From assembly GCA_905221605.1 (NCBI GenBank), contig CAJNDS010000569.1, positions 871,232-935,231 of the forward strand: a stretch of DNA of 64,000 nt, in the 5' to 3' direction. The notes beneath the pieces were generated by a model. The model was not told the DNA's origin and made no database searches. It saw only the letters and a list, made by a program, of their open reading frames with translations. This DNA comes from Symbiodinium natans (taxonomy: Eukaryota > Sar > Dinophyceae > Suessiales > Symbiodiniaceae). Every line of letters starts with the position of its first letter. Positions within the stretch are counted from its first letter, which is position 1. Below are positions 1-11,177 of this stretch, in pieces. Both the position numbers and the translations under genes were made by a program.

Positions 1-696
1 CCAAAGAAGAAGCCACCGCCATCGGCGAACCTTCTGCAAACTGTGCTTCAAACTACAATTGACACTTCAATTGACACTTCGTGTCGCAGTGATTTCTGGC
101 TTTTCTTTTACTTATTCTGCTCCAACAGCATATACTGCAATGTAGCGTATATCATGTCAGATGTGAGTCTCCACGTGTGCTATGTCATGACAAGCCCAAA
201 TTTGGCGCCCCCCGGCCTTCCAAACAGCGTGGGCAGGCGCAACCCACAAGTGTCTTTTCGTCCACCTGATCGTGCGGGTCATGCGGTCTCCGGAAGTCGG
301 TCAGCAACACCTGCACCCTTCACAGTCCCGCACGTGCCAGACATCAAGCGTTGGACTGCAATCTTGAGCCGCATGTTGCCAATCCGGAAGTCACTCACAA
401 CTCAAGTGGCCTTGCTTGGTCGATGGCGTGTTCTGTTGCGTGTCGAAAACTGAGGGTATCAGGGCCTCCAAGTTGTCGAGCCCATGCATCACTGAGCTGA
501 CCAAACTCAGTAATAGTGCCGTCCACAAACCCTATACTCAGATTTGGTCCGGTGCTCGAATCCTTTGACATCCGGGCCTCTGAAGTCTGCCGGGCACCGA
601 CGCCTCCTTCCTCAAACCCTTGAGATGCAACATGTTTCAACCGTGCGTACTTGTGCTCTGAGCAGCTGCAGGCTGCACTTGTGCCCGGGCAACCGT

Positions 697-811
697 CTGC
701 ACTGTTCGCTGCGGAGCTTCTTACGACTCTTCCCGAACTCACTACTCAAACTTGTCCCCCTCCTGGGTTTAGGGTCTAGGGCGGCCCTGCTTCTGTTGGG
801 GGGGGGGGGGG
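697..811 (+). repeat. Dispersed repeat copy A ending in telomere-like sequence
   Basis: About 75 bases here are nearly identical to 2917-2992, with only a few substitutions. Both copies run straight into TTTAGGG-type sequence and then a shared phrase beginning gggcgg. In this copy the telomere-like part is short (about two units) and the shared phrase is followed by a run of 14 G. Confidence 0.75.
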
Positions 812-2916
812 CTCTTAAGCAAATAGTAGGCTACATAATTAAGGAAGAATATGTTTTAGAATTGTTTGGCATGTCTTAAGCAAGCAGAAAGATGCCGACT
901 GCCAAACAAGCCTCCCAAAAATGCCCTAACTTTGTTGCATCCACGCTCACGACACCCTCAGTGCTAAACCCTGTTGTGGGAGGCCGACAAGAACCTCAAA
1001 TCTCCAGAACGCCTTAAGCCCAAGCCCAGAGCTTACTAACCACAAGCCAGAGAACATGGAATGAGGCATCTCGTTCAGATTCTGGGGTGTCTTGGATTGA
1101 AGTCATCCACTACTGCGCACCCAACCTTACAGGAATGACAAGAACTCAAATGCTTGACCGTGCTGCTCGGTATAGACTTAGAAGTTGTGTGGCCACCACT
1201 TTGTACGCTGATGGGGCTTGTATGGGCTTGTGGTTCCAAACCTGCTGTTGCAATGAACTGTCTTCAGGGTGCGCATGCTGGTTCAGCAACCACGGAAAAT
1301 GTCCTCATAACCGCAACTGCTGACAACAAAACGATCTGTGAAGGTCTGTCTAGTTGGCGCAGGGGCAAAAGGCGCTCCTCCTCGGCACTTCAACCCATTC
1401 TTGTGTTGCATTTGGGCCACTCCATGTCTGAAACATGACAGGTGTGTGCACCAGCACATTGTAGCTGAGTAGGCATGTAACCAATGTCAGCCAACCAGTG
1501 AGGACAGTGAAGCTTTCCACTGTCTGAAAAGGGGCGCGTATGCGCGCACGTAGCTTCGTGATGACGGCCCCAGTCTCAGGACTCTACGCACGATTGCGCA
1601 GGTAGATTTGCACGCTCATCGAAGATTGGAGGCAACCTTTCATTCTGCCTTCGCACACCTCGCGCATCCATCCTTAGTCGGCAGATAAAAACTGGGCAAC
1701 GATGTTTGTAGGCTTGCCTGCACGCATGCCTTGTGCAAGGGTCCCTGCACCAGCTCCGCCCGCCCGCGCAGAAGACACGGCACTCATAGCAAATTGAAAC
1801 CAGGCAGGGGCCCAGCATCAAAACCACCCACAGCGGCGAACCTGCACTGGAACACGGACTTTCACCAAGGGCAAGCTCCAGGGTGCTCCCCTGGCCTTGT
1901 GAGCTCTACCCATCCATCTCAATCAGGAACGAGCCGCATGCTCCTTGCCACTCGAGCCCTGTCTTAACAAGCACAAGTCTTTGCCGCAAAGACCAACCAA
2001 CGCTTGAGAGCTGTTTGCGCGAGCAAGCACAACACAGATATCTTAAGGAAACACCAACCAACACTTGGAGAACAAAACAAACGCTACTTACCTTGGCTAT
2101 CCCCTCCTACAATTAACCTTAGCTACACTTAGGAGGGTAGCTAAAAATTCAAATTTTAGCTGCCTTATTAAGAAACCCAAAAAACACAACAAAGGTAAAG
2201 ATCTAAAGTCACAGTAAAGTACCACAAAGTAACCGGTGCGGGAGAGGAATCAGGCTTCTGTTTGCGGTTGATTTCCCGACGCGGCACCACAGGCCTTCTC
2301 TGGGGTTCACACTCCAGAAATACTCGGCGAGTTTTCCTGTGGGAGTTCTGTTCTCGGGGGTGGGCACTCCAGCGAGTTGGACACCGCGAAACTCGGCAGG
2401 ACTCTCGGCAGGGTTCTCTCGTTGGGGATGCTCGGCGGGCTTCTGAATTCTCTGGGGCGCCGGGCGTGGACACTGCAGGGATGCTCGACGGCTTAACATT
2501 CCAGCCCCACAATGAGGTTTGAGAAGTAGCGGCACAGGTGCATGAAGCATGATTGGGCGGATAATTCAACATCAAGGACCGGAGCAAGCATACCTTTTCT
2601 CTCATGCAACCTGCACTGCCGGGAAATTTAATTGGCGAGGCATCGGCAGCGGGCAGGATTTAGCCGCGCTGTCCATCGCCACACTGAGGGCCACGCGCCC
2701 TCGACCCCTACTTCGCTTCTTGCGGCTCCAAGATTAGGGATTCGAGTTTCTACGCTCCCTTTAGAACCTTTGTTGCAGTATTATTTTGAATATTCCCTTG
2801 GGGATTATATACATACATATATTCCTAAGGGGGCTATAGGCTTTTTAGGGTTTAGTCGGTTTAGCGCGAGCCGCAGTCACGAGATGTTGCGCTGCTTGTG
2901 CACTTGCGCTCTGACG

Positions 2917-3055
2917 GCTGCACCGTTCGCTGCGGAGCTTCTTACGACTCTTCCCGAACTCACTACTCAAACTTGTCCTCCCTCCTGGGTCCGACGGTTT
3001 AGGGTTTAGGGTTTAGGGTTTAGGGTTCCGGGTTTAGGGCGGCTCTGCTTCCCAA
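2917..3055 (+). repeat. Dispersed repeat copy B with longer telomere-like tail
   Basis: Second copy of the 697-811 repeat. The unique part matches almost base for base. The TTTAGGG tract is longer here (about five units, one of them interrupted) before the same gggcgg phrase resumes. The two copies therefore differ mainly in telomere-like repeat number. Confidence 0.75.
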
Positions 3056-3407
3056 GGCAAGGAGTCAGGATGGCAAGGCTGAGGTCGCGGCTTGCCGGTA
3101 ATTTTGCGATGAGTAAACTCCATACACCTGCAATGAGATGTCGGCAAAGGACAATGGCTCATCATGGCTCAGCCCAATGCAATAATGGCCTGAATATTTA
3201 GAATACGGTTTTGGGGATTCTTATCGTATAAGTGTAGAGGGACCTAAGGGAAGACTATTAGTAATTATTCCGACCCCGATCGCCGTACGAGTGCATCCCG
3301 GCTTGTACATGGTGGGTTGCAGATCCCTGGGAAGAATTGGAGGTCAGGAGGTGTGGTGAAGTGAGGCAGGGCCGATGTTTCTTGAAGTGCCCTATCCTAG
3401 ACGCTAA

Positions 3408-3454
3408 CCCTAAACCCTAAACCCTAAACCCTAAACCCTAAACCCTAAACCCTA
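3408..3454 (+). repeat. Interstitial telomere-like array (CCCTAAA)n
   Basis: An almost perfect run of 6-7 CCCTAAA units. TTTAGGG is the usual telomere unit of plants and has been reported in dinoflagellates. It is internal here, with unrelated sequence on both sides, so it is not a chromosome end in this assembly. Confidence 0.9.
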
Positions 3455-4940
3455 CCAGGACGTGTTAAGCGGCTTCTCAGTGGTAAACGGCTTCTCAGTG
3501 CTAAACGGCTTCTCAGTGGTGTTCTAAAGAAATACATGTTTTTTTTCGGATTTTTATGTCCGCACGTGGTCTCGATTTGTTGTGTCACGTGCGTGCGTGG
3601 GGGTCTAGTGAAACACGTTGGGTGCAAATGGGGTCGTGCGTATACTTTATATATCGACATGCAAAGAATTATACAATATTGCGATATATATATATATATA
3701 TAACTATTAATGCATGTCTGTGTATATTCTAGCAGGTAAACTTATATATATATAATACTGTTGGAGCTGAGATTTTTGCAGGCTTGGGTTGTGATCCCAC
3801 ATCCTACATACCCCTGGGAGCATGCGCCCTATATGTATATATTGCAGCTGTCGCTGCCGGACTGAGCTATATCGATCCACATCACACATACGCAGTGGCA
3901 AACATGCATGCACGCGGTTCGGTCAATCTGATAGCTTAACGAGGACGTGATTGCCCACGCAGGTCGCGCTATGAAGCCATGACACATTATGTACTTATAG
4001 CTGCGGCACAAGGCCACCCATCCCCGCGCGGTTCCGCCATCTGGTTGACGTACGACGAGGATGAGATTTTTGGGATGAAGATCCCCGCCATATGCCATTG
4101 GCCAGGTACGGGTATACCGCGTGGCGAACATGCATGACATGGGGGCCGGGATCTGTCCGATCGAAGGATGCATGCATGACTATAAAACCCTATACCTGCG
4201 GGTCCCCTGTAATTTCATTCTACCCAGCTAGCGATTGTATATATCCCTCAGTGGATTGCATGTATCTACCTAGTCGAATCGATGTTCATGGTTTGATCGG
4301 TCGCCACACGTGTGGCTGCGCGCGCATGCATGGCGCTGTGCGTTGGCGCATGATTTGCTTGCTTGACGCATGATTTGCCTGCTTGACCGGCACGCAGCAT
4401 GCGTCACATATGCGGTCGCACGCGTGGTTTGCATATATGTATACGTGGGACACGTGGTAGCATGCAGTTTGTGGTTTCTATGCAAGGTCGCACGCGTGGT
4501 AGCAGTACGTTGGAAGCTAGATCAATTTGTCATTCTACGCGGTATCCGGGTTGTATATAGGGATCGAATGTTGCTTTTAAAGTTCCGGTCCGCGTGGTAG
4601 CACAAGGCTTGCTCTGCAGTACACGTTGTGCTGTCCAGGATAGGCTTTCGAATTGAGGCTAGGCTATATTTTCGGGCCTTCTTCGATCTAGGAGTTGCAC
4701 ATTCTTGGTTTTAAAGGTTCGGTTGACACTAGCCTGTTGGCGCCTTTTTGACGCAAGGCTTTTCGGGGGAAGGGGGGGGGGGGGCGGGTCAGACCGTAAA
4801 TTCCGCATCTTCCTTGCGGTTGTGCCTATTTATACGGCTTATCATTCAGTTGGGCCTTGTATACGGTTGCGTGTGCCTTTATATATAATTGGGTGAGGTC
4901 TCACGCAGGATCCTGAACTAGGGAAGTGCTTGTATCGTGT

Positions 4941-5215
4941 TGTACCTCTGTAGGCTTTCGGTTGTGCCACCAGGCTTTCGGTTGTGCCTCTTTCGGATTT
5001 ATTCGGGTTGTGCCTCTAGGCTTTAAACGGTTGTGCCTCTAGGCTTTCGGTTGTGCCTTTAGGCTTTAATTCGGTTGTGTCTTGCAGCTAACAGGCTTTC
5101 GGTTGTGTCTTCATAGGCGTTAGTTCGGCTGCGCCTTGAGGATAGGCTTTCGGTGAAACTTCGGTCGCGTCTTGAATCTAGGCGATCTTCCTTGAAGATA
5201 GGCTTTCGGTTCGTC
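4941..5215 (+). repeat. Degenerate ~20-base tandem repeat
   Basis: The phrase aggctttcggttgtgcct recurs about eight to ten times, with small insertions and substitutions and a spacing of about 20-35 bases. Earlier single copies appear from about 4640. No coding frame runs through it. Confidence 0.75.
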
Positions 5216-5648
5216 GCACACAGCTTTGCAAATATGTGGTGGAAGGCCTTCGATACAGTACAATGTGGTGATCTAAGGCACTTGCATGGTCCTGGGTTTT
5301 TTCTGCGCAATTCGAATTGTAGTCAGTTCTGCAAATAGCATCCTGCAGGTTCATTGCGTATATATTGCGTGTGCAAGGTTGTGACCACGTATACGCATGC
5401 ACATGCATGCTTCAGGAGTTGAACTGGTGCTCTTCTGCAGGGGCCTCTTCTGTGGCTCGAGGGAGCGGCTGCGACATGTGGGAGGCGTCAGCAATTTCGT
5501 CTACAGAGTTAGGCATTTCAATATTTCTGGGCTGGCTGGATGAGCCACTGGAGACCACACTTGCGTAGCCGCTCCCAGCTTTTGGCAAGCAAACTTGAAA
5601 GTTCCTGTTGCACTTCGGATGAGGATCTAGCTCGAATCAAAGCAACAG

Positions 5649-6602
5649 GACAGCTCCTGCCAACTACATCCCTGAAGTTCCGGAGTACACGCCGAAAGTT
5701 GAAATGGGTGCTTGCTCTATCATCTGACCGCTACTTCACTTACAAAAGGGTCTTGCTAGCTATGAGGCTACTTAGGATCTCAAAGCCCTTTGCACTTCCT
5801 AATGTGCCTGGTTTTGATGAAGAAAGCTGGATTCTGAACCAGGCGGGTGTGATCGTAAGAGTTTTGCAGCGTGCCCGGAAGTGCACTGGCGCCATGGCTG
5901 ATTTGGAAACGCAGCCTTGGCCAGAGGACTGGACCGACATTTGTGGTTCGGCGTGTGTATATAATTTTGCATGGCATGCTATTGCCCCCAACATATGTTG
6001 TTCATCGTGGCAGGAGGAAGCTACGCCGGCGACCACGCCAGAGCGATCGCAGGAGAGACGTGGTCGACATCTTGCCTGTTTAGTTGCAGCTTGGGTTCAA
6101 TATGTCCCTGTTTCAAGGAGTCGATGGCAGCTGGATCGGCAGCTGGATCGGAAGAGTCTCGATTCGAATCAGTTTGTGCTGCACACGCGAGCTATGCTGC
6201 ACATTGTAAATGTTTTGTTCTCGCCCATAGGACGTTGTGATCCGCCCTACCAAACGACTTCGGTGCAAAGCGCAGCTCGGATCATTTATGCGCATATAGG
6301 AGAGATCGACACAGACTCAAATCAGCGCATCACACTTAAGGACTCTCTGTGTGCCAGCCAGCTCGGCCTGCATTAAATGGTTTCCGCACACGCAGTGTTG
6401 TGTCACATGTTTATACGTAGATGGGGCACCACGTGCAGTGGCTGACGAAATGCAGGATGCTTGCAATTCTGATGAGTGGGCTGGAGATGGCGAATGGCTT
6501 GAAGGAGGTGAAGCTCACCATGCAGATTGGTCTGCGGGAAATCCTCGTGACGACTCTGATTGGGGCCCTGACTGGATGGGCGATGACTCTTGGGGCGCGG
6601 AA
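5649..6602 (+). CDS. Gene part 1: Pro/Glu/Trp-rich exons
   Basis: Readable exons are 5649-5707 ([18 protein letters not shown]), 5776-5846 ([18 protein letters not shown]..), 5870-5945 (..[16 protein letters not shown]), 6014-~6077 ([17 protein letters not shown]), 6118-~6170 ([14 protein letters not shown]), 6231-~6295 and 6456-6602. The last is 49 codons, phase 0, very acidic and Trp-rich ([31 protein letters not shown]). Five of these seven acceptors are AG followed by G, and the 6602 donor is a clean GTGACT. None of this resembles a known domain. It looks like a disordered, acidic N-terminal region. The long frame through 5540-6376 crosses several of these introns and is not itself a protein. 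Confidence 0.55.
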
Positions 6603-9600
6603 GTGACTGGACAAATGTACCATGCATGACACTGCATGTTGTTTGTGCTCTGGCTTGTCTGTGGAATATCTCAGGCGACGCCTGGCTGTTGGGAACCCGA
6701 TCCATCCTCAAAGGCTTTGCTGTTGACACTGTATGAGCGCTGGGTGTAGACATCGCATGCTTTAGAGCTCCAGGGTTATAGTATGTGACGCCGGACTTGC
6801 AGGTTGTCCACTGCGGCCAGGACACCCCGATCGTGCCACGACAGCATATCTTAAACAATTTTGGGTTGTAGCAATTCTGTGTGCGTGGATCAGGACCCTG
6901 AAGATTGGAAGGCAGCTGAGATGATGATAGATTGAGCATGGAACCCGTGCTAGAGTTGTAATTACTGTATAGGTGACGGATGAGAATCGCGATCAGTTCA
7001 CGACCGACATGCTGCAAGAGCTGGAAGAGAAATTCGACGAGGCCTCGGGTCAGCAGGTGCTAGTTGATTTCATGGTCTGCAGGCAAACAACGCATAGCCA
7101 ATGGATCCCATGTGAGGCAGATGAAGGTGGATGGCCTCCCAGCCCGACGCAGTCCTTCATGGATGCAGCCTTTCCGGTTGATGGTGATGCTGCGGTGGGA
7201 TTCTAATGAAAGAACTCATGTGCATGTGCCCAATATTTGGTATAGGTGACATGCAGGCAATGGTTCCCGTGTGTTTCTAAGGTGAATCCGGATGGATGGC
7301 CTGCCAGCCCAACGGAGTCCATGATGGACGCAGCCTTCCCGGTCGATGCTGAGGTGGGATAGAGTATAGGGCTCCGTGACATCATTTACAGCTAGATCGA
7401 TTTCTGCCGAGGATCAGAAGGATGAAGGCTGGACTGGGCCCATGGAGAACGAGGCCCTTCGATGATGATGACCGATTTCTGCGATGTTCGCTCTATGTCC
7501 ATGTACGTTTTTTTCACATAGTATCCCTGATCGACCAGGATGAGAAGGATTATGGCCACGAGGGCGTGCGGGACTTATACTGCCCACCCGTTTAGGGTTT
7601 AGGGTTTAGGGTTGAGGGTTGAGGGTTTAGGGTTTAGGGTTTAGGGTTTGGCTTGTGTTCTGTGTCGAGCGCGTGTGCCACTCCAGGCTTGGCGATCTGC
7701 AGAGTGGTTCGAAGGCTGCCAAATTGCAATTTTTTTGAAGCAAATAAATATGTCGCAATGTATGGGTGTATGTATATGTATTAAAAAATATACACATTAT
7801 TAATACACTGTTGTTCAATTCCAGGTTGGCCCCTGCAGGACTCCCAAGCCCCTTTTCTGTATTCGATTTTGATGTGTAAAGAAAATTGGTCTGTCTGCAG
7901 CTGACACAAATCATGTTTCTCGAGGACAACATTGAGCCAGAGACGACAAAGCTCGATTGGCCGCCCGATGATCCTGATGATGATAACGATGATGCAGATA
8001 AGACCAAGCCTTCGACTCTCATTTTTCTATTAAAGTTTCGCGACGCGAATTTCATCACGCAATCAATGCTCGCCAGAGCCGAGGAACGACTATAGCGAAG
8101 ATGACGCCGAGGACAAGGACCATATTGCTGATGAGGCCCACGTGGGGTGTTGTATGATGTAGTCAAAATTGGTAGGTACAGGTGGCATGACCCTAGGATA
8201 CTATATATATTGACTTGCCCAGCAGAATTAGAATGTATGCCGCCAATGTTGCAGACTCTTGCGTGTCCAGGCCACTGGTGCCAAGATTCGCAAGCTGGAT
8301 GCTCCCACAGCGCCACGGCGAATTTGGTGTACCTTGAGGGCTGGTGAGTCATGACTGGAATGTATAAACCCTAAGGAATTCCACATTCCCGATGTTTATC
8401 TTGGGGCGACTGCAGACTTCCTACCTCTCAATGTTCAGAAGGCATGTGTAGGTGGCGTTCAAAAGCCTATCAACCCTCATGCACAGCGTCTTCTAGTAGC
8501 TGCTCACAAGCCCGCGCGTGCACCTAAGGGCAAGGCACCGAAGGCGAAAGCAAAGGGCAAGGCAAAGGCAAAGGCAAAGGGCAAAGCAAAAGCAAAGGTG
8601 TCGGCAGCAGGTGCCAAGGCCAAGGCTTGCGAAAAAGGCTCCGCGAAGAACAAGACTGCGTATGGTGTGGCCAAGGATGAGTACAAAAAAATGTTCCTGG
8701 GCATGAGTTAATTCAAATCTATGGAACGCCAAAGTATTGTGTTTTGACTGCTTGGTTTACACGTGTCGTCATAAACTCAGGCTGATGCAGGAGTATGGCA
8801 AGCTGTCTCGGGCCGAGATCGAGTGGTGGTGGCACGAAAGCCAGGAGCGGCAGGACGTCTTGAAAACGTTTGATGAGACAGATCTACGCCGCCGGCGTTT
8901 GCTTTGAGCTTGCGCACAGAAGCTTGCAAGTGATCTCTTTATTATGACTCCTCGTGCCCGTCTTTCAGGGCACACACTCTAGCTTTCAGCTGCGCAAGGG
9001 GATGTCCGCAGCAGGTGGAAAGAAACTGCAATGCGCCATGCCAGTTGTGACGTTGCTTTGCTCTAGGGTGTGCGTGGTCCACTGTGCTATACTGTGCTGC
9101 ATGGTGGCAGACTTGGGGTCCAAGGACGATAGCTCTGCTGGCCCAGTTCTATATAGAACAGCTCGCATCATCGCGCATGATCGCACTATGTAACCCTAAA
9201 CCCTATAAACCCTAAACCCTAAACCCTAAACCGTAGTTATAAACGGTACATATATCAGCCCATTCCCGTGCCTCGCCTCGATCACAACCATGAAGTTCTC
9301 CCGGCTCCAGAAGGTGCTGGCATCGTTCGAGAAGAGTTCCTCATTCAAATCGTTTGAGTCACTCCGATCATGATCGATCTTTGACCAGTTGGTTCTTGGT
9401 TTTAAATTCTTGATCTAAGGCTTCGGGCCTCAGGATCCAAATGACACTCTGCACTTCTTGGAGTTGTTTGCAGGCACGTTCTTGTAGAATAGAGATCTCG
9501 TGTGACCCCAATTCATAATTGTTGATGTTTCAACTGCAGGAGTGCATATGCTGAAGTCAGCGATAGCAGATCTTGGATGGACAACGCATGCCCTGGATCT

Positions 9601-11146
9601 CAGCTACTCCCGCAAGATGGACCTCACAACCAATTTCGGATTCTTGCTGACCCTGGCTACCGCCCCATGGCTGCAGACAGGATTCTTTCGCTGCACGCCC
9701 ATTGCAATTCCATATTCGTAGCCAGCGCTCCAGCTGTTTTCACCTGAGATCGCTCGACTTGTTCAGAACGGCGTTGTTTGGATAGCGTTGCCGTGCAACG
9801 CATGGTGCTTTATGTGGTTCGACTGCAAACATACAGGCGCACGTGTGTGTATATATATATATAACAAGTGCACATGGACATGTGCTTCGATGCAATTGCA
9901 AAAGCATGTGTGTAACATTCGTACACAAAATATGTAACCCTATATAACCCTGAACCCTGAACCCATATAAACCCAAAAAATCTGGATTCCCAGGTCCCAA
10001 GGTACGACTCGTCGCCGACGACTTTGTGCTTCTGGAGCCTTGGCTGCGATCTGAGATACGCAGGCTCTAAAGAGGTTTTTGCACACAGATCTAAATGAAG
10101 TGCAGGAGCTCGGCAACTTCTCAGTGTTAGAATGGCGAACCGCATCGCCGTGAGAATAGTCTACTTGTGGCTTGGTGGAATCATGCGGCACCTTTAAATA
10201 GAAGGCTTTTTGCAGACTACTCGTTGCGTGGTCCTGGTCGCATCTAAGGATGGAGTTCATCTATAGGTCAGGGGGAACCTATGTCTTGGAAAATCCACAA
10301 GGCTCCTGTCTTTGGTTCTTCAAACCGATCCATGATCTTTGGCGGCATTTTCTTTCAACACCCCTTGCAACAACTTGTTGAAACTCTTTGGCTAAAACAT
10401 GGTTTAATTCTTGCCAGGAAACGTTGAAACGTCATGGTGCCCGTGGCATTCATCTGATGCTTGGAGCTCTGGGCGCCAGATCACCGAAGCCTGTGCCTTG
10501 GATCAAGGCTTATATACATGGTCCAGTACGCACATGCAGTGGACTTATACAAGGACGCGGGGGGGGGGCAAAAAAATAATATATATATATATATATATGG
10601 GGGTTTCATGGGGTACGCACATGGGGTATGTATACACGGGGTACACGGGGTAGACGGGGTGCACGGGGTGTACGGGGGTGCGGGGTCCACGGGGTACACG
10701 GGGTACACGGGGCACACACGGGGTACACACGGGGTACACGGGGTGCACGGGGTACACGGGGTGCACGGGGTACACGGGGTACACGGGGTGCACGGGGTAC
10801 ACGGGGTACACGGGGTACACGGGGCACACGGGGTACACGGGGCACACGGGGTACACGGGGTGCACGGGGTACACGGGGTGCACGGGGCACACGGGGTACA
10901 CGGGGTGCACGGGGTATATACACGGGGTACACGGGGTACACGGGGCACACGGGGCACACAAGGTGCACGGGGTAGGTAATATACACGGGGCAAGACGGGC
11001 ACGTCGTCCTGGGCTTAATAGGGTAAGGGGTTGCACGGACTACACGGGTTACATAGGGCACACGGCCCGCAGGTTTGCTTATATGGTACGGTGCCATGGC
11101 TGGGATCTCTGCAGACGGCCTTGAATGGTGTTCGAAGGCTCGTGTC

Positions 11147-11177
<31 letters not shown>

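Larger units (their letters stand above)
1..5648. other. Region without a supported gene, rich in repeats
   Basis: I find no coding exon that I can defend here. Open frames of 60-136 codons exist but have no recognisable composition or splice context. The stretch holds a dispersed repeat pair (697-811 and 2917-3055), telomere-like blocks near 764, 3000 and 3408-3454, an alternating TA tract near 3688-3702, a G run at 798-811 and another near 4770-4785. A ~20-base tandem repeat lies at 4941-5215. Between 3650 and 4650 the sequence is unusually rich in gcatgc and cacgtg palindromes and in the phrase cgcgtggtagca. Upstream exons of the gene that starts at 5649 could still hide here. Confidence 0.5.

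Noticed and set aside
10461-11124. Five long overlapping frames of VHG, RGT, TGY, TPC and YPV repeats on both strands
   Set aside because: They are all readings of one 9-base minisatellite in an intron. Nine is a multiple of three and the unit has no stop in any frame.
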